In this document: one piece after another, positions 18,938 through 25,172 of the stretch
How positions within the stretch are numbered: the first letter of the stretch is position 1
Layout: each line of letters opens with the position of its first letter
NCBI GenBank assembly: GCA_018693315.1
Contig: JABHLR010000003.1
Span: 1-54,873 of the forward strand
Reading direction: 5' to 3'
DNA from: an archaeon
Lineage (GTDB): Archaea > Nanobdellota > Nanobdellia > Pacearchaeales > GW2011-AR1
DNA length: 54,873 bases
Notes under the pieces: generated by a model
Told to the model about the DNA's origin: nothing
Seen by the model: the letters and a program-made list of their open reading frames with translations, nothing else
Database searches by the model: none
Translations under genes and position numbers: made by a program

Positions 18938-19864
18938 ATGCACGATAAGATTGTTGATGATGTTCCGAAACTGAATAAAGGAAAACTTGTGGTTAATTTT
19001 CCTAGGGCGATTGCGGAGTTTGAAAATGCGATGCATAAATTTCCTGTGAAAAAAGTTTTGTATAGGTCCACGTTTCATGGAAAGGGCCTGGAGTTTGATT
19101 CTTATCGTGTTTTTGCTGAGGGTGATGATGCGGATTTGATTGATTGGCGAGCGAGTTTGAGGGCGAATGAAATTATGGCTAAGAAGTATATTGAGGAGAG
19201 GGATTTGAATGTTTATTTTTTGCTTGATGTTTCAAACAGTATGCTTTTTGGTTCTGGGGATAAATTGAAGGCGGAGTATGCAGCCGAGTTTATTATTTCA
19301 CTTAGTCATTTGATTATTGGCGCTGGAGACAGGATTGGTTTGGTGATGTTTAGCGATAAGGTCGTTAAGGTTTTGCACCCTTCTTCGAGTAAGAATCAAT
19401 TTGCGCTTTTTACAAAGTTTCTTTCTGATTCGAGTTTGTATGGAGGAGGTTTTGATTTTGATAAAGCTGTTGAGCATGTTACGCGGAGGGTCAGTTCGGA
19501 TTATACGGTTTTTATTTTGGTGTCTGATTTTATTAGGACTAGGAAAAGTAGTTTGAGGAGTTTGAGGTTGATTGGTTCTAAGTTTGAGACGGTTGCGGTT
19601 ATGGTTAGGGATAAGTTTGATGAGAATTTGCCAAAGACGGGGCAGCAGTTTTCGATTCAAGATCCATATTCGGGGAGGCAAATGATTTTGGATCCTTCGA
19701 TTGCGGCGGAGGTTTATCGTAAGAATGTTATTAGGCAGAAGGGGTTGATTAAGGAGATGTTGAAGAGGTCGAGGGTTGATTTGTTGGAATTGCAAACGGA
19801 TAAGGGATTTGCGATGCCGGTTTCTGGGTTTTTGAGGGGAAGAGCTTTGGGAGGTAGAGTATAA
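18938..19864 (+). CDS. DUF58 domain protein (VWA-like, MoxR partner)
   Basis: 308 residues from ATG 18938; an in-frame GTG at 18899 overlapping the moxR end is an alternative that would add 13 residues. The DUF58 signature is clear: EFDSYRVFAEGDDADLIDWR followed by a Lys/Arg-rich strand and VYFLLDVSNSM, which is the MIDAS-type DxSxS motif of the VWA-like fold. A C-terminal domain with coiled helices ends in GFLRGRALGG. There is no TM segment, so it is cytosolic, unlike many DUF58 proteins that carry two N-terminal TM helices. Its stop overlaps the start of the VWA gene by one base, so the trio is translationally coupled. Confidence 0.88.
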   Translation: MHDKIVDDVPKLNKGKLVVNFPRAIAEFENAMHKFPVKKVLYRSTFHGKGLEFDSYRVFAEGDDADLIDWRASLRANEIMAKKYIEERDLNVYFLLDVSNSMLFGSGDKLKAEYAAEFIISLSHLIIGAGDRIGLVMFSDKVVKVLHPSSSKNQFALFTKFLSDSSLYGGGFDFDKAVEHVTRRVSSDYTVFILVSDFIRTRKSSLRSLRLIGSKFETVAVMVRDKFDENLPKTGQQFSIQDPYSGRQMILDPSIAAEVYRKNVIRQKGLIKEMLKRSRVDLLELQTDKGFAMPVSGFLRGRALGGRV

Positions 19865-20787
19865 TGGGATTGTCTTTTCTTTATCCGAAATTTTTGACTT
19901 TGTTATTGCTGGTTCCATTTTTTGTATTTGTATATTTTTTTAGTGTTGTTTATAATAAAAAGAAGGCGTCTGTGTTTGCGAATTTTGAAGCGTTAGAAAG
20001 ATTCTATGATATCGAGTTTTTCTCTAAGAATTTTTTGGCTTTGTACATTAATTTGTTTGTTTTGGTTTTGTTGGTTTTTAGTTTGTCAGGGACGGCAGTT
20101 TCTTTTAATATTGATACATCTGCTTTTTCGTTTGTTGTTGCTGTTGATAGTTCTAGTAGTATGGCCACCGACGATGTTGTTCCGAATAGGCTTGAGGCTG
20201 CGAAGATTGAGGCTAAGAATTTTATTGACATGTTGCCGTTTGGTGTCGAGGTGGGGGTGATAAGTTTCTCGGGTGATGCGCTGGTGCTGCAATCGCTGGA
20301 CAGCTCTAAGATTAGGGCGAAGATGGCTTTGGATAATGTTGACTATGGTGTGATTCAGGGAACGAATGTTTACAATGCGTTGCTTGCGTCGAATAAACTT
20401 TTTGGTACTGAACAAATGAAATCGGTGATTTTGATTAGTGATGGGCAGTTGAATGTTGCTGATGCTCCGCAGATTATTCGTTATATTAATCGGAATAATT
20501 TGATTGTGAATACGATTGCTGTTGGAACTGAAGAGGGTGGGTTAACTGAGCTTGAGACACTTTCTAAGGTTGATGAGGATTTTTTGAAGTCGCTGGCGTT
20601 TAATAGTGGTGGTAGATTTTTTAGGGCTAAGGATGCTGAGAGCTTGAGTGCGTCTTTTGATGCGTTAGTTAAAGAGACAAATAGGGAAGTTGAGATCGAT
20701 TTGTCGTTTTACTTTTTGTTGGCTGCGATTGCGATATTTAGTTTGTTGTGGGTTCTCTATAACTTACGATTTAAGGTTGTGCCTTAA
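19864..20787 (+). CDS. Membrane-anchored von Willebrand factor A domain protein (BatA/B-like)
   Basis: 307 residues. Two N-terminal TM helices (about residues 7-28 and 58-78) are followed by a VWA domain with the MIDAS motif VVAVDSSSSM (DxSxS), the later T in GTNVYNAL and D in ILISDGQLN. A C-terminal TM helix (FYFLLAAIAIFSLLWVLYNL) closes it. This topology (2 TM, VWA, 1 TM) is that of BatA-type proteins found beside MoxR and DUF58. The MIDAS site binds a divalent metal and mediates protein-protein contact. Its last codons overlap the last codons of the convergent MinD-like gene by four bases. Confidence 0.9.
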   Translation: MGLSFLYPKFLTLLLLVPFFVFVYFFSVVYNKKKASVFANFEALERFYDIEFFSKNFLALYINLFVLVLLVFSLSGTAVSFNIDTSAFSFVVAVDSSSSMATDDVVPNRLEAAKIEAKNFIDMLPFGVEVGVISFSGDALVLQSLDSSKIRAKMALDNVDYGVIQGTNVYNALLASNKLFGTEQMKSVILISDGQLNVADAPQIIRYINRNNLIVNTIAVGTEEGGLTELETLSKVDEDFLKSLAFNSGGRFFRAKDAESLSASFDALVKETNREVEIDLSFYFLLAAIAIFSLLWVLYNLRFKVVP

Positions 20788-21584
20788 ATTTGACTTTTGT
20801 AGAATTTTTCTCGTAGAAGTTCTCTGTTGACTTTTTCTTTTTGGAAGATAGTTTTGAAAGGGAGTAATTTTTGGAAGAAGCCATTTTTTTCTGGAGAGCC
20901 GCAGATTGATGATGCGAATCTTTTGATTTCTCTTGAGATTGTGTTTGCTGAATCGAAGACTGTGATTGGGGTTTTTTGATGAGCTGCGTGTGCTATTTTT
21001 TTGTGGTCTCTGATTCTTGCGAGAACTGGGACGTCAGAGATTGTTTCTATTTCTTCCAGATTGTATTCGTGTTTTGGTGAACGGATTTTGTTGACGATGA
21101 TTCCTTCGATTGGTGTGTTTTGGTCTCGTGCGATTTGTGCGGCTTTTAGCGTTGTTGTTAGTGTGACGTTGTCTGGTGATGTTACGAGGAATATTTTATC
21201 GGCTGCTGTGATTACTGGTTTTAGTTCTTCATAGTTTGGTGATGAGTCGAGGATTATGAAGTCGTATCGGTTTTTGAATTTGTTTAGGATTTTTTTTAGC
21301 TTGAAGGGGTCGACTTCTTTGTGGTAGTTCATTGAGGCTGGGATTACGTCGATTCCGTGGGCTTCGTAGATTGCGTTGTGGAGTAGTGTTCCGTCTAGTG
21401 CGTCGTGTAGCGTTGTTTCGTTTGTTAGGTCTAGGTAGAGTCCGATGTTTGGGGCTGAGAAATTTGCGTCGACTAGGAGGACTTTTTTGCCGAAGTCGTT
21501 TGCTAGAGATGAGGCTGTTTCTAGTGCTAATGTAGTTTTGCCTACTCCTCCTTTTATAGATACGAATGCTAGAACGTTTGTCAT
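20784..21584 (-). CDS. minD: MinD/ParA-family ATPase
   Basis: 266 residues. Deviant Walker A KGGVGKT is at residues 11-17, and the second conserved segment VLLVDANFSAPNIGLYLDL (A') and DFIILDSSPNYEEL (switch/Walker B) follow. The family positions proteins at membranes or poles (MinD), partitions DNA (ParA/Soj) or regulates motility. The C-terminal ~30 residues (FFQKLLPFKTIFQKEKVNRELLREKF) form a basic amphipathic segment, which could be a membrane-targeting helix as in MinD. It has its own promoter (TTAAATAT at 21616-21623) and a GGTGAT site just before ATG. No MinE, ParB or archaellum gene is nearby, so the client is unknown. Confidence 0.9.
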   Translation of the reverse strand: MTNVLAFVSIKGGVGKTTLALETASSLANDFGKKVLLVDANFSAPNIGLYLDLTNETTLHDALDGTLLHNAIYEAHGIDVIPASMNYHKEVDPFKLKKILNKFKNRYDFIILDSSPNYEELKPVITAADKIFLVTSPDNVTLTTTLKAAQIARDQNTPIEGIIVNKIRSPKHEYNLEEIETISDVPVLARIRDHKKIAHAAHQKTPITVFDSANTISREIKRFASSICGSPEKNGFFQKLLPFKTIFQKEKVNRELLREKFYKSQI

Positions 21585-21614
21585 GTTATCACCTAGTCTT
21601 GATGAAGATTGTTG

Positions 21615-21624
21615 GATATTTAAG
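21615..21624 (-). promoter_or_regulatory. TATA box of the MinD-like gene
   Basis: CTTAAATATC on the minus strand lies about 35 bases upstream of the start codon. That leaves a short leader of about nine bases, which holds a GGTGAT ribosome-binding site. Confidence 0.5.
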
Positions 21625-21631
21625 GGTTATG

Positions 21632-23260
21632 TTAGAATTCAGTTTCGCCAGATAGTAGTTTTCTTAGTGTGTCTTTCAATTTGTTGATTTTGATTCTTTT
21701 TTGTTTTCCGTCGTCTCGGTTTCGGATTGTTACATCTTGGTTTTCGATTGAGTCGCTGTCGACTGTTATGCAGAATGGTGTTCCGATTTCGTCGTTTCGC
21801 GCGTATCGTCTTCCGACCGAGCCTGTTGCGTCGTATAATACATTCCATTCTTGTCGTAGGTCTTTGTGGATTTCTTTTGCGATTGATACTAGGTTTTCAT
21901 CTTTTTTTACTAGAGGGAAAATTGCGGCTTTGATTGGGGCTAGTTTCGGGTTTAGTTTTAGGACTACGTTTCCTTTTTCATTTTCTGTGTAGGCTTCGTT
22001 CATGAAAACTAGGAATGCTCGTTCGACACCGAATGATGGTTCGGCTACTACCATTGGTAGGATTTTTTTATTTGTTTCACCGTCCATGATTTTCAAATCT
22101 TTGCCTGAATTTTTTTCGTGTTGTGATAGATCGTAGGTTCCACGGTCTGCGATTCCTTGGAGTTCTTTCCATCCGAATGGGAATTTGTATTCGAGGTCCC
22201 AGGTGTCTGTTGAGTAGTGTGATTTTTCGTCTTTGAGGTGTTGTCGGATTCTGAAGTTTTCCATGTTTGCTCCGAGGGATCTGAACCAGTTTAGAGAGCT
22301 TGATAACCAGTATGCGTGCCATGGGAGTTGGATGATTTTTTTGTTTAGAGCGTCGAGGATTTTCATTGGGATTGGTTCTTCGTTTTTTTCTTGCATGTCT
22401 GATGATAGGAGTTTGATTTCGATGTCTTCGATTTCGTAGGGGCATTCTTCTTTTTTGTCTGGGTCGATGAAGTATTCGATTTCCATCTGTTCTAGCTCTC
22501 GGACTCTGAAGATAAAGTTTCGTGGAGCGATTTCGTTTCTGAATGCTTTACCGATTTGTGCGATTCCGAATGGGAGTTTCATTCTTGCGTTTTCTTGGAC
22601 GAGTTTGAAGTTTGTGAAAATTAGTTGTGCTGTTTCTGGTCTTAGATAAGCTAGTGTTGAATCTTCTTCGATTGGTCCGACTTGCGTTGTGAACATTGGG
22701 ACGAATTTTCCTTTTGATTCTACGTCGCTTCCGCACTTGTCACATTTGGCTGTTGCTAGTTCTTGTTCGTCTACTTTGAATTTGTTTTTACATTTCTTGC
22801 AGACTACTGCGATGTCTGTGAAATTTTCTACGTGGCCTGATGCTTCCCATACTTTTGGGTTTGTTAGGATGCTTCCGTCGATTCCGACTATGTCTTCTCT
22901 TGCGTGGATGTGTTGTTTCCACCATTGTGCTTTGATGTTGTTTTTTAGTTCGGAGCCGATTGGTCCGTAGTCCCAGAATCCTGCGAGTCCTCCGTAGATT
23001 TCTGCTGAGGGGTAGATGAATCCTTTACGTTTGCAGAAGTTTGCGATTTCGTCGATTGTTAGTTGCTTTTTTTCTATTGGTTTTTCTTCCATTGTATTTT
23101 CTTTGTTTTCCAGCTTAAATTCTTTTGCCTTTTTTTCGGCTTCTTCTTTTGATTTGCCGAGGTAGGCGATTGTTTTGGCGACGACTTTGCCGTCTTCTCT
23201 TTTGCTTTCTCGAAGGTAATAGTAATTGTTGCCTTTGATTTCTTTTTTTACTACGAACAT
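21632..23260 (-). CDS. glyS: Glycyl-tRNA synthetase (class II, alpha2 type) with N-terminal extension
   Basis: 542 residues. The class II catalytic core is evident: GLAGFWDYGPIG, motif 2 FRNEIAPRNFIFRVRELEQM and motif 3 MVVAEPSFGVERAF. Two CxxC pairs (CKKCKNKF and CDKCGSD) form the usual zinc-binding insertion, and the C-terminal anticodon-binding domain is present (KAAIFPLV...YDATGSVGRRYARNDEIGTPFCITVD). The first ~55 residues (KGNNYYYLRESKREDGKVVAKTIAYLGK, then a Lys/Glu-rich linker) are an added module; GlyRS proper starts near residue 66. The ATG is leaderless with a TATA box 25 bases upstream, between direct repeats. Confidence 0.96.
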   Translation of the reverse strand: MFVVKKEIKGNNYYYLRESKREDGKVVAKTIAYLGKSKEEAEKKAKEFKLENKENTMEEKPIEKKQLTIDEIANFCKRKGFIYPSAEIYGGLAGFWDYGPIGSELKNNIKAQWWKQHIHAREDIVGIDGSILTNPKVWEASGHVENFTDIAVVCKKCKNKFKVDEQELATAKCDKCGSDVESKGKFVPMFTTQVGPIEEDSTLAYLRPETAQLIFTNFKLVQENARMKLPFGIAQIGKAFRNEIAPRNFIFRVRELEQMEIEYFIDPDKKEECPYEIEDIEIKLLSSDMQEKNEEPIPMKILDALNKKIIQLPWHAYWLSSSLNWFRSLGANMENFRIRQHLKDEKSHYSTDTWDLEYKFPFGWKELQGIADRGTYDLSQHEKNSGKDLKIMDGETNKKILPMVVAEPSFGVERAFLVFMNEAYTENEKGNVVLKLNPKLAPIKAAIFPLVKKDENLVSIAKEIHKDLRQEWNVLYDATGSVGRRYARNDEIGTPFCITVDSDSIENQDVTIRNRDDGKQKRIKINKLKDTLRKLLSGETEF

Positions 23261-23262
23261 AA

Positions 23263-23342
23263 GTTAGGCACTACATTATGATATTTAAATGTTTTGTTAG
23301 GTACTACAATGTTTTGGGAATTGTGGAGTTAGGCACTACATT
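23263..23342 (-). repeat. Three 15-bp direct repeats around the glyS TATA box
   Basis: GTTAGGCACTACATT occurs at 23263-23277, with one-or-two-base variant GTTAGGTACTACAAT at 23296-23310 and an exact copy at 23328-23342. Starts are 33 and 32 bases apart, about three helical turns, so the copies lie on one DNA face. The TATA box ATTTAAAT (23281-23290) is between copies one and two, and copy one ends two bases before the start codon. They are candidate operator sites. Confidence 0.7.
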
Positions 23343-23365
23343 TCAAATGAGGACAGTGAGCTATA

Positions 23366-23436
23366 AGCAGGTACTGGGAGTTGCACCCAGGATCAGCGGG
23401 TTGCAGCCGCTTGCCTTACTGCTTGGCTATACCTGC
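23366..23436 (-). tRNA. tRNA-Cys (GCA)
   Basis: 71 bases. Acceptor GCAGGTA pairs with TACCTGC; discriminator is T (U73), as expected for Cys. Anticodon arm AGCGG-CTGCAAC-CCGCT gives GCA. T-arm is CTGGG-TGCAACT-CCCAG, so position 55 is G instead of the universal T. The D-loop (AAGCAGTAA) has no GG pair. No intron. Confidence 0.88.
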
Positions 23437-23449
23437 ATGGTTTTTGCCA

Positions 23450-23524
23450 CGGCCCCGGCAGGATTTGAACCTGCGACTTCTAGCTTAGAAGGCTAGCACT
23501 CTATCCAGACTGAGTTACGGGGCC
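23450..23524 (-). tRNA. tRNA-Arg (TCT)
   Basis: 75 bases. Acceptor GGCCCCG/CGGGGCC with discriminator G; D-arm ACTC...GAGT with GG in the loop; anticodon arm CTAGC-CTTCTAA-GCTAG gives TCT, reading AGA/AGG; T-arm GCAGG-TTCAAAT-CCTGC is canonical. No intron. Confidence 0.95.
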
Positions 23525-23597
23525 ACGGAAATAGGTGTTTAATCTGGTTTAAAAGTTTATTGACAAAGAATAAAAAGTCTTTTTTCTTGTGGTATTA

Positions 23598-24506
23598 ATG
23601 GTAGAGAAAATTAAGTTGAATTTTTTGGGAACTGGGAGTGCGATTCCTACGGCGAGGCGGAATCATCCAGCTGTGCTTTTGAGATATAAGGCGGAGAGTG
23701 TTTTGATTGATTGTGGGGAGGGGACGCAGAGGCAGTTTCGGAAGGCGCATTTGAATCCGTGTAAGATTACGAAGATTTTGATTAGTCATTGGCATGGGGA
23801 TCATGTTTTGGGATTGCCTGGACTTTTGCAGACGATGATGTTGAATGGTTATAATAAGAAGTTGGAGATTTATGGGCCGAAGGGGACGAGTGCGAAGGTG
23901 CGGCAGTTTTTTGATTTGCTTGGGCGGAAGGGACAGGATTTGGATGTGAAGGTTAAGGAAGTTTCTCGTGGGAAGATAGTTGATGAGGGCGATTTTTATA
24001 TTGAGGTTGCTGAGATGGATCATGATGCGCCGGCTGTTGCTTATTCGTTTGTTGTGAAGGAGAAGATGAGGTTGGACAAGGCGAAGTTGAAGAAGATGAA
24101 GGTGCCGAATTCTCCGTTGGTTGGTGAGTTGGTTAAGGGGAAGACTGTTGAGATTGGGGGGAAGAAGATTAATGGGAAAAAGTTGATGTATAAGGAAGAT
24201 GCTCGGAAGGTTGTGGTTGTTATGGATACTCGTTATAATGAAGGTGCTGTGAAGTTGGCGAAGGGCGCGGACTTGTTGATTAGCGAGGCGACTTATTCTA
24301 AGGAAGAACAGGAGATTGCTGATGAGTATGGGCATTTGAGTTCTGTTGGTGCGGCGAAGATTGCGAAGAAGGCGAAGGTTAAGGGATTGGTTTTGATGCA
24401 TTTGAGTCAGAGGTATGAGGCGATTCCTAAGGTTATTTTGAAAGAGGCTAAGGAAGTTTTTAAGGATGTGATTATTCCTGAGGATTTGGATGAGGTTGAG
24501 CTGTGA
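23598..24506 (+). CDS. rnz: Ribonuclease Z (tRNA 3' endonuclease)
   Basis: 302 residues from ATG 23598 (a GTG nine bases upstream is possible). This is a metallo-beta-lactamase-fold enzyme that removes tRNA 3' trailers. The zinc motif H64-W-H66-G-D68-H69 is followed by the expected downstream His in EMDHDAPAVAYSF and in MHLSQRY, and Asp in VVVMDTR. The exosite region between LKKMKVPNSPLVGELVKG and GKKINGKK matches the short RNase Z form in length. AATAAAAA at 23569-23576 fits a leaderless start. It sits next to two tRNA genes and is coupled to the SemiSWEET gene by a GTGA overlap. Confidence 0.96.
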   Translation: MVEKIKLNFLGTGSAIPTARRNHPAVLLRYKAESVLIDCGEGTQRQFRKAHLNPCKITKILISHWHGDHVLGLPGLLQTMMLNGYNKKLEIYGPKGTSAKVRQFFDLLGRKGQDLDVKVKEVSRGKIVDEGDFYIEVAEMDHDAPAVAYSFVVKEKMRLDKAKLKKMKVPNSPLVGELVKGKTVEIGGKKINGKKLMYKEDARKVVVVMDTRYNEGAVKLAKGADLLISEATYSKEEQEIADEYGHLSSVGAAKIAKKAKVKGLVLMHLSQRYEAIPKVILKEAKEVFKDVIIPEDLDEVEL

Positions 24507-24760
24507 TAGAACTAATAGAGTTGGTTGGGTTTTCTGCTGGGATTTTGGTTGCGATTTCTTCGTTGCCTCAATTGATTAAATCTTGGAAAACAAAGTCTAC
24601 GACAGATGTTTCGTTGCTTTGGTTGATTATTAATCTTCTTGGTCAGATAACATGGATGACCTATGGTTCCTTGAAGGGCAGTCTTTCTTTGGTTGTTATG
24701 AGTTTTATAACTTTGTTGATGGTTGGTTCTGTTATGGGCTTGAAGATTAAGTATGGTTAG
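24503..24760 (+). CDS. SemiSWEET-type sugar transporter
   Basis: 85 residues beginning at GTG 24503, overlapping the RNase Z stop by four bases. Three TM helices are evident. The PQ-loop signature SSLPQLIKSWKTKSTTDVSL is at residues 18-37, and LINLLGQITWMTYG lies in helix 2; these are hallmarks of SemiSWEETs, which form a six-helix transporter by dimerisation and carry mono- or disaccharides across the membrane. The substrate cannot be assigned from sequence. Uptake of a sugar by an organism with little biosynthesis would be consistent with a symbiotic DPANN life style (inference). Confidence 0.88.
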   Translation: MIELIELVGFSAGILVAISSLPQLIKSWKTKSTTDVSLLWLIINLLGQITWMTYGSLKGSLSLVVMSFITLLMVGSVMGLKIKYG

Positions 24761-24792
24761 AGCTATCACTAATTAAAGAGTTCTGAGAATTC

Positions 24793-24817
24793 TTGTCTAG
24801 CGAAATTAATTAGACAA
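24793..24817. terminator. Hairpin between convergent genes, possible bidirectional terminator
   Basis: TTGTCTA at 24793-24799 and TAGACAA at 24811-24817 form a perfect 7-bp stem with an 11-base AT-rich loop. It is located between the stops of the SemiSWEET (24760) and LSm (24824) genes. Function is inferred from position. Confidence 0.35.
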
Positions 24818-24823
24818 AACGCT

Positions 24824-25063
24824 CTATGCTTTAGTGGCTGGGGAAATGAAGATAATTGTATCTCCTCGCAGGAATGTCAAGCCGTAGCTTGTTGTCTGCT
24901 CTCCGTTTTCAACTTCTTTCGCGTTGTCGAGAACCACGTTGATGTGGATGTCGAATGCGAGCAAAGTTCCGACAAATTGTTTGCCAGTTTTCAGCTGCAC
25001 TAAAATCTCTTTACCTTTTGCTGAATTCAGCAAATCCAAAGGTCGATCGATTCCGTTTACCAT
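24824..25063 (-). CDS. LSm/Sm-like RNA-binding protein (SmAP)
   Basis: 79 residues. The Sm1 motif (RPLDLLNSAKGKEILVQLK, then GKQFVGTLLAFDIHINVVLDNA) and the short Sm2 motif (YGLTFLRGDTIIFISP, with RGD in place of RG) are both present, and the length is that of archaeal SmAPs, which form heptameric rings that bind U-rich RNA. The start is leaderless, with CTTAAAAA at 25085-25092. It is single-gene and divergent from the Lys-rich protein gene. Archaeal SmAP partners are commonly tRNA or ribosome genes; here the neighbours are RNase Z and a transporter. Confidence 0.95.
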   Translation of the reverse strand: MVNGIDRPLDLLNSAKGKEILVQLKTGKQFVGTLLAFDIHINVVLDNAKEVENGEQTTSYGLTFLRGDTIIFISPATKA

Positions 25064-25084
25064 AAATTAGACGAGTGATGTTGC

Positions 25085-25092
25085 TTTTTAAG
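25085..25092 (-). promoter_or_regulatory. TATA box of the LSm gene
   Basis: CTTAAAAA on the minus strand, centred 25.5 bases before the LSm start codon. The opposite-strand TATA box for the divergent Lys-rich protein gene is at 25128-25135. Confidence 0.55.
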
Positions 25093-25127
25093 AGTTTGGA
25101 TTTGGATTTCTTACTTTGGAGTAACCT

Positions 25128-25135
25128 TTTTATAT
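25128..25135 (+). promoter_or_regulatory. TATA box of the Lys-rich membrane protein gene
   Basis: TTTTATAT centred near 25132 predicts transcription from about 25158. The mRNA then has a ~15-base leader containing GAGGTGG (25157-25163) before ATG 25173. Confidence 0.55.
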
Positions 25136-25172
25136 GCAAATGTTATGTAATTGTATGAGGTGGTACGCATTA

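Noticed and set aside
1-20787. Archaellum or type IV pilus locus
   Set aside because: Neither a FlaI/PilT-type secretion ATPase, nor a FlaJ-type membrane platform, nor a class III signal peptide (K/R-G-x-x) is seen; the ATPase here is MoxR.
23263-23342. CRISPR-like array upstream of glyS
   Set aside because: Repeats are only 15 bp, with 17-18-base spacers that hold a TATA box; there are three copies and no cas genes, so promoter operators are more likely.
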